A stretch of DNA of 37,686 bases from Bacteroidales bacterium (lineage in GTDB: Bacteria; Bacteroidota; Bacteroidia; Bacteroidales; Marinilabiliaceae). A model generated the notes under the pieces. It was not told the origin of the DNA. It did no database searches and saw nothing but the letters and a program-made list of their open reading frames with translations. The position numbers and the translations under genes were made by a program. The stretch spans positions 1 to 37,686 of the forward strand of contig JAKSLE010000023.1 of assembly GCA_024401365.1 (NCBI GenBank). The letters run 5' to 3'. Below, piece by piece: positions 31,047 to 37,686 of the stretch (the stretch's first letter is position 1; every line of letters begins with the position of its first letter).

Positions 31047-32834
31047 CTAGCTCTTTCTGTTTGCGCGCAAGCGTTGGCGTTCTTTTTCTGCCTTTTCTCG
31101 TGCGTTTTTCTCCTTTTCTTGTGCACGTCTTTCCTTTTCGCGAGCGCGCTCGGCAATTTTTTCGTTGCGGCGCTGGTTACGCATGAGCTTCTTCTCCTCG
31201 CGGGTAACCTTCTTCTCCTTTTTGGCCAGTTTCGCCTGCTCTTTGGCGCGTTGAGCATCTATCTCCTTCTGCTTGCTTTCGATAAATTCGTCCAAGTCCA
31301 CCAGCTCCTCTATGGTATATCTGTTCCATCCTGACGCCTTTTTATAGAGGTCACCACGATGAGGCATCACAACCACAGTGATATGGCGAGAAGTACGTGC
31401 ATTGGACAATTTGAAAATTGTAGGAGGGTTGAGAGCCCTGATATGTATTTCGTAGAGCGACTTACAATTGTAGAAAGCATCGTCAGCCATGCTCTTTATG
31501 GTACTTGGCAATTTCACCACCTGCAATTTGGGACATTCGGCGAAGGTAAGTGAGAGGATACTCTCTATGAACAGACCATCGTATAATCCTACCTGTTCTC
31601 CGTAGGTCTGGAAATAGGGATTCTTAGAGTCGGAAGCCGGATCTTCGAAAGCCACCTGCTCCAGACTAGTACATTGGAAGAATGCCTTCTCGCCCAGATA
31701 CTTCAGTCCTGCAGGCAGAGCCATACCCTTGAGAGAAGAACAACCAGCGAAAGCACGTTCACCTATAGTTTCAACCTTGGGAGACATGCCTATGCCCTGC
31801 AATTGAGAGCAACCTTCGAATGCCTTGGCCGATATTTCGCGAACAGAGCCAGGGACGACGGTACTTATCTGCTTACCCTCGGGGCATCGTACCAGTTTCT
31901 CTCCATTGTGGGCGAGGAGCATACCAGAACCGCTGCTATATACGCTATTCCCATGTTCGACCGATATACTATCCATAGAAGAGCATTCGTCTATGAATTT
32001 ATCGCCTATACTAGTCACGTTAGCCGGTATTCGCAAGAATATTATGGAGCTACACCTCAGGAATGCACTACGTTCTATTCGCTGTAAGCTTTCAGGCAAT
32101 GTCAAGTTGCGTATGGCAGAGCAATCCTGGAAGCAATTCTCTGGGATAACAGTCAACCTGTTTGACAGTCGCACATTCTCAAGAGACATACAATTGCTGA
32201 AGCACTGGGAGCCTATGGTAGTCAGATTACTTCCCATACGGATATCCTCCAGCAAGACGCAGTTGGCAAAAGCCAGAGCACCCAATTTAGTAATGCTGCC
32301 AGGCAGAGATACGTTTTTGATGGCACATCCGTAGAAAGCCTTATCCTCTATGCGCTCCAGAGATTCGGGGAGAGGAACGGAGCCTAAGCTCTTGCAGTTG
32401 AGGAAAGTTGAATTGTCTATCACAGTTATTCTACCCAAAGTATTTATGGTAGACAGGGAAGGACAATCGGCGAAGGCGTTACGTCCCAACGATTCCAGGT
32501 GCGCTGGCAATTGTACCGACGTCAGGTTCTTGCAATTGGCAAAAGCCTTATTGCCTATGGAAACTACAGACTCAGGCAGAACTACATTGCGGAGAGCCTT
32601 GTTTTCGAAGAATGCGTTGTTTTTGATGGCCTTTACTGTGTATGCCTTGTCCTCGTAGTAGACAATGTCGGGGATGACTATATCGCTGGTAGAAGGGGCG
32701 CTTATGACTTGTACTACCATTTCACGACCAATAGTTTCGTAGCCTATTTTATTGTCCTCGAAACGTATGGCGTATGATATGGTGGCAGTGTACAGAAGTA
32801 CACACAATATTGTCAGCCTAAAGAATAGATTCAC
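31047..32834 (-). CDS. Secreted BspA-like leucine-rich-repeat protein with basic coiled-coil tail
   Basis: A GTG start at 32834 begins the signal peptide MNLFFRLTILCVLLYTATISYA. Residues of about 60-440 hold many LRR_5 (BspA-type) repeats of roughly 23 residues, each with a pattern such as IGNKAFANCKNLTSVQLP. Such repeats form curved solenoids that bind host or bacterial surface proteins. From about residue 510 the protein changes to a strongly charged, Lys/Arg/Glu-rich helix (AKLAKKEKKVTREEKKLMRN) with no hydrophobic face obvious, ending in RQRLRANRKS. There is no C-terminal type IX secretion signal or sorting domain that I can see. The tail could bind nucleic acid, membrane or peptidoglycan. 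Total length is 595 residues. Confidence 0.9.
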   Translation of the reverse strand: MNLFFRLTILCVLLYTATISYAIRFEDNKIGYETIGREMVVQVISAPSTSDIVIPDIVYYEDKAYTVKAIKNNAFFENKALRNVVLPESVVSIGNKAFANCKNLTSVQLPAHLESLGRNAFADCPSLSTINTLGRITVIDNSTFLNCKSLGSVPLPESLERIEDKAFYGCAIKNVSLPGSITKLGALAFANCVLLEDIRMGSNLTTIGSQCFSNCMSLENVRLSNRLTVIPENCFQDCSAIRNLTLPESLQRIERSAFLRCSSIIFLRIPANVTSIGDKFIDECSSMDSISVEHGNSVYSSGSGMLLAHNGEKLVRCPEGKQISTVVPGSVREISAKAFEGCSQLQGIGMSPKVETIGERAFAGCSSLKGMALPAGLKYLGEKAFFQCTSLEQVAFEDPASDSKNPYFQTYGEQVGLYDGLFIESILSLTFAECPKLQVVKLPSTIKSMADDAFYNCKSLYEIHIRALNPPTIFKLSNARTSRHITVVVMPHRGDLYKKASGWNRYTIEELVDLDEFIESKQKEIDAQRAKEQAKLAKKEKKVTREEKKLMRNQRRNEKIAERAREKERRAQEKEKNAREKAEKERQRLRANRKS

Positions 32835-32926
32835 GACCAGCGTTGAAAATGTTGAAGTTGTCTGTATGTCGCTCCGTGATACGTACAGAGGTATTCAAAA
32901 GTTTCTATGAGGGTATATGCTGAGTA

Positions 32927-32992
32927 GTGTGAGAGTAGTCTTTGCTCGCAGTTTTTTTATTTTGAGGGTAGTGTGAGAGTAGTGTGAGAGTA
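32927..32992. repeat. Phased 11-bp repeats upstream of der
   Basis: GTGTGAGAGTA occurs at 32927-32937, 32971-32981 and 32982-32992. The last two are directly adjacent, and the first is 44 bp (four periods of 11) away. The intervening sequence contains the 17-mer TTGCTCGCAGTTTTTTT (32942-32958), also found at 21756-21772. A looser version of the latter follows at about 32998-33010. I see no gene between 32835 and 33100. Confidence 0.7.
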
Positions 32993-33052
32993 GTCGTTCA
33001 TCGCAATTTTTTATTATTGCAGATGTAAAGAAAATATAAACACGTCACTTAC

Positions 33053-33084
33053 TTTGATATAGTCAAACTCTTTAACTAACTTTG
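33053..33084 (+). promoter_or_regulatory. Promoter for der
   Basis: TTTG (33053-33056), 20 bp, then TAACTTTG (33077-33084) fits the Bacteroidota consensus. The ATG of der is 16 bp further on, so the leader is very short. Confidence 0.75.
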
Positions 33085-33100
33085 CGTCAAATAATTTGTT

Positions 33101-34408
33101 ATGGGAAATATTGTAGCTATAGTAGGACGTCCAAATGTAGGCAAGTCTACGCTTTTCAACAGACTTACACAATCTCGTCAAGCCATTGTTGACGAGGAGG
33201 CAGGCGTCACACGTGACCGCCAATATGGAAAAGTGTTTTGGAACGGCAGGGATTTTTCGATTATTGATACAGGCGGATATACATTCAACTCGGACGATGA
33301 GTTCGAGACAGAGATCAGAAGACAGGTACAGTTGGCTGTTGATGAAGCAGCTGTCATACTATTCCTTGTAGATGTTAGAGTTGGCATTACCGATTACGAT
33401 ATGGAGATTGCCGATTTGCTTCGTCGTTCGAGGAAGAATGTGATATTGGTAGTCAATAAGGTCGACTTTACGGAGCACGTTCAGGATTCGTACGAGTTCC
33501 ACAGACTTGGATTCAAGGACTTCTTCACTATATCGGGTGTTAACGGTAGCGGTACGGGCGATTTGCTTGACCGAGTATTGGAGTTGTTGCCAGCCGATGT
33601 AAAGAGCGATATTGACGATTCGTTGCCAAAGTACACCATTGTAGGTAGACCAAATGCAGGTAAGTCGTCGATTCTCAATGCCTTTATGGGTGAGGAGCGA
33701 AACATTGTGACTTCGATAGCAGGTACTACGCGCGACTCCATTTATACCAGGTACAATAAGTTCGGTCACGACTTCTATCTAGTCGATACAGCAGGTTTAA
33801 GAAAGCGCAACAAGGAGAAGGACGATATAGAGTTTTACTCTACTATGCGTTCGGTGAGGGCTATTGAGGACTCCGACGTATGTATCCTGATGCTTGATGC
33901 AACTCGTGGTTTTGAGGCGCAGGACAAGAAGATATTCTCGTTGATCGAGAAAAACAACAAGGGTGTTGTGGTTTTGGTCAACAAGTGGGACTTGGTGCAG
34001 AAAGACTCTAAGACGACCAAGAAGTGGGAAGAGATTATCAGGGCTGAGATGGCTCCTTATACCGATTTCCCTATTGTTTTCACCTCGGTACCAAACAAGC
34101 AGAGAATATACGAGGCTATAGAGCAGGCCGACAAGGTATATGAGAACAGACAGAGAAAGATATCGACATCTGAGCTCAATGATGCTTTATTGCCAATAAT
34201 AGGAGAGTATCCACCACCTGCAACTAAGGGTAAGTACATCAAGATCAAGTACATTACACAGTTGCCTAGTGCTACGCCTACCTTTGCATTCTTCTGTAAT
34301 CTGCCACAGTATATCAAGGAGCCATACAAGCGATTCCTTGAGAATAAGATGCGTGAGATGTGGGACTTCACTGGAGTACCTATCAACTTGGTAATGCGTA
34401 AGAAATAA
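33101..34408 (+). CDS. der: Ribosome biogenesis GTPase Der (EngA)
   Basis: Der carries two GTPase domains in tandem and a C-terminal KH-like domain, and acts in assembly of the 50S subunit. The first P-loop is GRPNVGKS (9-16) with DTGGY as G3; the second is GRPNAGKS (182-189) with DTAGL as G3. NKVD and NKWD are the G4 motifs. The KH-like end includes [18 protein letters not shown]. Length is 435 residues, as usual. Confidence 0.98.
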   Translation: MGNIVAIVGRPNVGKSTLFNRLTQSRQAIVDEEAGVTRDRQYGKVFWNGRDFSIIDTGGYTFNSDDEFETEIRRQVQLAVDEAAVILFLVDVRVGITDYDMEIADLLRRSRKNVILVVNKVDFTEHVQDSYEFHRLGFKDFFTISGVNGSGTGDLLDRVLELLPADVKSDIDDSLPKYTIVGRPNAGKSSILNAFMGEERNIVTSIAGTTRDSIYTRYNKFGHDFYLVDTAGLRKRNKEKDDIEFYSTMRSVRAIEDSDVCILMLDATRGFEAQDKKIFSLIEKNNKGVVVLVNKWDLVQKDSKTTKKWEEIIRAEMAPYTDFPIVFTSVPNKQRIYEAIEQADKVYENRQRKISTSELNDALLPIIGEYPPPATKGKYIKIKYITQLPSATPTFAFFCNLPQYIKEPYKRFLENKMREMWDFTGVPINLVMRKK

Positions 34409-34436
34409 TAAACTTGACAAGATAAAGGCTAGGCTT

Positions 34437-34850
34437 ATGGCTAAAGATGATTTTGTACCTTATTTGCTGCAATTGGTGAGTAATGCACTTTCGTCGCCTA
34501 TTATTGAGCGCGAGATAGCCTTTGTCGTTGATCTGTTTGTGGTAGCTGCGTTGACCTTTATTCCTATCATTGGTCTGCCATTGGCTATTGTATATTTTCT
34601 TGTAAAGGATATACTCCCATTCAGTGGCAATACATCCTTTGGCAAGTCGGTATATCACATACGAATAGTAAATGCACAAGATAACACACCACTGTCTAAA
34701 CAATTTCTGTTTAAGGCAGTGGTGCGTAATGTTATTATACTTATACCTGTACTGAATATTGTAGATGGATTCTATCTTATATCTACAGGTAAGAGACTAG
34801 CTGATATATGGGTTGAGACAGATGTTGTCTCATACGAGGAATCCCTGTAA
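34437..34850 (+). CDS. RDD-family membrane protein
   Basis: This 137-residue protein shows the RDD layout. There is a first membrane segment with an acidic residue (AFVVDLFVVAALTFIPIIGLPLAIVYFL), then FGKSVYHIRIVNAQDNTPLS, which is the conserved loop, and a second hydrophobic segment (NVIILIPVLNIVDGFYLI) ending in GKRLADIWVETDVV. Function of the family is not well defined; transport has been suggested for some. It follows der by 28 nt on the same strand. Its 3' end overlaps that of the convergent nitroreductase gene by 21 bp. Confidence 0.85.
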   Translation: MAKDDFVPYLLQLVSNALSSPIIEREIAFVVDLFVVAALTFIPIIGLPLAIVYFLVKDILPFSGNTSFGKSVYHIRIVNAQDNTPLSKQFLFKAVVRNVIILIPVLNIVDGFYLISTGKRLADIWVETDVVSYEESL

Positions 34851-35570
34851 TTTTAGGGTATCCATCAGCTCCTTGGAGAAGAATTCGTTGTTTTCTTTTG
34901 TATAGCGTACCTCGGCAAACACCTGTGCGAGGTTCTCCTTATTGTTGTCTCTGCAGAATTGCTTATTGCTTTCCAACTGTTCTCTCTCGGCATATAGAGA
35001 GTCTATTGTTTCATCGCAGTAATCTTTATATTGCTCCATGTGGAGGATAGCGTCGACTGGTAGGCGTTCTGTAAGTTCTGGCATATCGGCTGGGTATCCT
35101 ACAGTGATAGTTGTCACAGGCATTACCCCCTTAGGCAGTTTGAGCGTCTCTATTATCTGTCGTGCGTTGTATGTTGTAGTTCCCAGATAGCAAATGCCAA
35201 GGCCCAGATGCTCGGCCTCCAGTGCAGCGTTCTGAGCTGCTATAGTAGCGTCGATGGTAGCGGTATAGAGAGTCTGCATATTCATGAAACCATGCTTGGC
35301 ATTGCGCATATCGCACCATTTATTCATACGGTTCACGTCGGCACAGAATGTCAGGACCAGAGGAGCCTCAGTAATCATCTTTTGGTTGAAGTGAGCTGGC
35401 GACAGGGCCTTTTTGATATCGCTGTTGGTAGTAGCTACTACGCTTACCAATTGCATGTTGCCGGTATTGCTGGCGCGGTTGGCGGCCTCTATTATTCGCA
35501 TGAGGACATCGGAAGGGACCTCTTTAGTCTGGTACTTGCGTATGCTTCTATGGTTGAATATAGTTTGCAT
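34830..35570 (-). CDS. NADPH-dependent nitroreductase-family oxidoreductase
   Basis: The flavin-dependent nitroreductase fold is shown by FNHRSIRKYQTKEVP at the start (FMN-binding Arg-Ser-x-Arg), AANRASNTGNMQLVSVV, and AALEAEHLGLGICYLGTTTYN with ITVGYPAD toward the end. These enzymes reduce nitroaromatics, quinones or flavins with NAD(P)H; the true substrate is unknown. The ATG at 35570 gives 246 residues; a more upstream alternative start lies within the promoter/terminator hairpin and was rejected. Confidence 0.9.
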   Translation of the reverse strand: MQTIFNHRSIRKYQTKEVPSDVLMRIIEAANRASNTGNMQLVSVVATTNSDIKKALSPAHFNQKMITEAPLVLTFCADVNRMNKWCDMRNAKHGFMNMQTLYTATIDATIAAQNAALEAEHLGLGICYLGTTTYNARQIIETLKLPKGVMPVTTITVGYPADMPELTERLPVDAILHMEQYKDYCDETIDSLYAEREQLESNKQFCRDNNKENLAQVFAEVRYTKENNEFFSKELMDTLKLQGFLV

Positions 35571-35597
35571 TGTCTTTGTTGATAGATAAATTAAAAA

Positions 35598-35633
35598 CTC
35601 CTGATGCAAAGTTAGTAACTTTTGCGTCAGGAG
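35598..35633 (-). terminator. Intrinsic terminator of the GH94 gene
   Basis: On the minus strand CTCCTGACGCAAAAGTT pairs with AACTTTGCATCAGGAG (one mismatch and one bulge), and TTTTTAATTT follows. It lies 34 nt past the GH94 stop codon. The -7 box of the nitroreductase gene is inside the hairpin. Confidence 0.75.
35607..35614 (-). promoter_or_regulatory. -7 box for the nitroreductase gene, inside the terminator hairpin
   Basis: TAACTTTG on the minus strand lies 36 bp upstream of the ATG. The expected -33 TTTG is not clear, so strength is uncertain. Confidence 0.5.
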
Positions 35634-35667
35634 CAGATTAAATGTATGTTGATATTCGCGTGTTCTG

Positions 35668-37686
35668 TTACATAGTCACCTTAACATTATGCTTGCCTGC
35701 AAGGAAAGGAACAATGTTGTCTGTGAGCTTCTTGCCATCTATCTCTACGCTCTTAACGCCCTTCTGAGCGCCCGAAGCATTTACTACCTCTATATTGTAC
35801 TCTGCACCGCGGAAGTTACGCTTTACCGTAAAGCCCTTCCAAGAAGCAGGGATACAAGGATCTATTTCGAGACCATTGTAGGTAGGCTTGATACCCAAGA
35901 TAAACTGGCTGATAGTGTACCACATCCAAGCTGCTGTACCTGTGAGCCATGAGTTCTTACCCTCGCCAGGCTTAGCGGCATCCTTACCTGCTACCATCTG
36001 GCAGTTGACATAAGGCTCAACCTTATGGAGAGCTGAATGCTCCTCTGTATATGAAGGGCATATCTTGCGATAGAGGTCCCAAGCGCGATCGCCACGACCG
36101 AGAACTGTCTCGCCTATGATTACCCAAGGGTTATTGTGGCAGAAGATACCGGCGTTCTCCTTGTAGCCCGCAGGATAAGACGATATCTCGCCCATCTCAA
36201 CGTAGTACTTGGTGAATGCAGGGTTGTTGAGAACTATACCATGCTCGCACTCGAGGCGCTCCTTTACAGAGTTGAGAGCCTTCTCTACCATGCCCTCCTC
36301 GAGACCGATGCCTGCCATTGTACACCAACCTTGAGATTCGATGAATATCTTGCCCTCCTCGTTTTCGTTAGAGCCAATCTTGTTACCGTAGTAGTCGTAT
36401 GCGCGGAGGTACCACTCGCCATCCCAGCCATGCTTCTTTACTGCCTCTACCATGTCGTCGATGAACTTCTGAGCTCGTGCAGCCTCATCCTTCTTGTTGA
36501 TCTGCTTACAAAGCTCCACATAGTCGCGGCCGGTTACAACGAACAGACCAGCAATCATCAACGACTCTGCCTTTGTGCCTACATTGTTGTTCTCTGTTGT
36601 CTGGAAGCTCTCGTTAGGATCCCAAGAGAAGCAGTTGAGGTTCAAGCAGTCGTTCCAGTCGGCACGACCGATAAGAGGTAACATATGAGGACCAAGGTTC
36701 TCTACCACGTGATTGAAAGATACACGGAGGTGCTCGAAGAGCGAAACCTCTGAACCCTCAACATTATCGAATGGTACAGGCTCATCGAGGATTGAGAAAT
36801 CACCTGTCTCCTTGATATATGCTACAGTGCCGAAGATAAGCCAGCATGGGTCGTCATTGAAGCCACCGCCAATATCGTTGTTGCCACGCTTAGTGAGAGG
36901 CTGATACTGGTGATAGCAGCCGCCGTCAGGGAACTGAGTAGATGCTATATCTATGATACGCTGACGGGCGCGGGTAGGAATCTGGTGAACGAAGCCTACA
37001 AGGTCTTGGTTTGAATCGCGGAAACCCATACCACGACCGATACCGCTCTCGAAGAACGAAGCCGAGCGAGACATGTTGAAGGTAACCATACACTGGTACT
37101 GGTTCCATATATTCACCATACGGTCGAGCTTCTCCTCCTGAGTCTTGACAGAGAAGATGTTGAGGAGGTTGTCCCAATATTTCTTGAGCTCATCGAAAGC
37201 TGCATCCACCTTAGCGGTAGTGTCGAACTTAGCGAGTGTCTCCTTAGCCTTAACCTTATTGATGATAGGACTAGCGTTGGTAGAGACTACCAATCCAGCC
37301 TCTGCCTTAGCAGCAAACTTCTCATCCTGAGGCATCTCTACGTAACCGAGGACAAAGATATAATCCTTGCTTTCGCCTGGGTTGAGAGTTACCTCGATAT
37401 AGTGGCTAGCGATAGGCGACCAACCGTGAGCAACAGAGTTGGAAGGCTTGCCTGCCATCACACACTGTGGGTCGGCAAACTCATTATAGAGGCCTATGAA
37501 ACTCTCGCGGTCGGTATCGAAGCCGTTGATAGGAGCGTTAACGCTATAGTAAGCGTAGTGATTACGGCGCTCCTTATATTCTGTCTTGTGATATATTGTG
37601 CTGCCATCAACCTCTATTTCGCCTGTAGAGAAGTTACGCTGGAAGTTCTCCATATCGGTAGCAGCATTCCAGAGACACCACTCAGC
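35668..37686 (-). CDS. GH94 family glycoside phosphorylase (cellobiose phosphorylase type), 5' end off the window
   Basis: GH94 enzymes split beta-glucosides such as cellobiose with phosphate, giving alpha-glucose 1-phosphate inside the cell. The reading frame is open to the window edge: [11 protein letters not shown] precedes MENFQRN, matching the family's N-terminal region, so the Met at 37653 is internal. The catalytic region is evident at [36 protein letters not shown] and [10 protein letters not shown], whose WND Asp (codon at 36649-36651) is the likely general acid. The C-terminus has [31 protein letters not shown]. The visible part is 672 residues of a usual 800 or so. It fits glucan uptake with intracellular phosphorolysis. 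Confidence 0.92.
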   Translation of the reverse strand, partial: AEWCLWNAATDMENFQRNFSTGEIEVDGSTIYHKTEYKERRNHYAYYSVNAPINGFDTDRESFIGLYNEFADPQCVMAGKPSNSVAHGWSPIASHYIEVTLNPGESKDYIFVLGYVEMPQDEKFAAKAEAGLVVSTNASPIINKVKAKETLAKFDTTAKVDAAFDELKKYWDNLLNIFSVKTQEEKLDRMVNIWNQYQCMVTFNMSRSASFFESGIGRGMGFRDSNQDLVGFVHQIPTRARQRIIDIASTQFPDGGCYHQYQPLTKRGNNDIGGGFNDDPCWLIFGTVAYIKETGDFSILDEPVPFDNVEGSEVSLFEHLRVSFNHVVENLGPHMLPLIGRADWNDCLNLNCFSWDPNESFQTTENNNVGTKAESLMIAGLFVVTGRDYVELCKQINKKDEAARAQKFIDDMVEAVKKHGWDGEWYLRAYDYYGNKIGSNENEEGKIFIESQGWCTMAGIGLEEGMVEKALNSVKERLECEHGIVLNNPAFTKYYVEMGEISSYPAGYKENAGIFCHNNPWVIIGETVLGRGDRAWDLYRKICPSYTEEHSALHKVEPYVNCQMVAGKDAAKPGEGKNSWLTGTAAWMWYTISQFILGIKPTYNGLEIDPCIPASWKGFTVKRNFRGAEYNIEVVNASGAQKGVKSVEIDGKKLTDNIVPFLAGKHNVKVTM

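Noticed and set aside
1-37686. tRNA, rRNA or CRISPR features
   Set aside because: No cloverleaf with CCA-type acceptor, no rRNA signature and no array of regularly spaced repeats with unique spacers was found on reading both strands; the tandem arrays at 4981-5121 have no spacers.

Overview
The window looks like chromosomal DNA from a gut-type member of the Bacteroidales (Bacteroidota; Bacteroides/Prevotella-like). Several things point there. The promoters fit the Bacteroidota consensus (TTTG or TTG, 18-22 bp, then TAnnTTTG), and translation starts lack clear Shine-Dalgarno sequences. There is a GH115/GH31 polysaccharide-degradation pair and a secreted BspA-type leucine-rich-repeat protein. 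Kdo/lipid A genes sit in one run, and there is a head-GIN-domain (DUF2807) protein. No rRNA, tRNA, CRISPR array or intact insertion sequence was seen.

Layout. (1) 1-4671: glutamate synthase gltB and the start of gltD, minus strand. (2) 4672-5767: a 1.1 kb non-coding stretch with two adjacent tandem arrays (five 10-bp units, then five 11-bp units), one arm of a long-range inverted repeat, a promoter, a heavily base-paired region of about 320 nt ending in a terminator-like hairpin, and a 29-bp dyad touching hsdM. (3) 5768-13068: a type I restriction-modification operon (hsdM, hsdS, a RelE/ParE-type toxin-antitoxin pair with its own promoter, hsdR with a C-terminal ASCH domain, and a 104-aa orphan). 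It is closed by the second, inverted copy of the 23-bp repeat. (4) 13227-18660: a secreted GH115 alpha-glucuronidase, a GH31 alpha-glycosidase and a YjbR-like protein. (5) 18728-21631, minus: an M16 zinc protease lipoprotein. (6) 21837-26895: an NtrC-type response regulator, its histidine kinase, a glycosyltransferase and a deacetylase-like protein, probably one operon. (7) 26903-30943, minus: kdsA, surE, a small membrane protein, lpxB and a DUF2807 protein, driven by one clear promoter. (8) 31047-32834, minus: the leucine-rich-repeat protein. (9) 33101-34850: der and an RDD membrane protein. (10) 34830-37686, minus: a nitroreductase and a GH94 phosphorylase that runs off the right edge.

The part most worth attention is 5280-13088. 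A perfect 23-bp inverted repeat encloses a complete defence cassette. Its leader can form either a local hairpin or a 34-bp long-range stem. A dyad adjoins hsdM and a hairpin adjoins hsdR. A toxin-antitoxin pair sits between specificity and restriction genes. The restriction subunit carries a PUA-like ASCH domain of the class proposed to recognise modified bases or RNA. I infer from this a layered control that delays or conditions restriction; none of it is proven by sequence alone.
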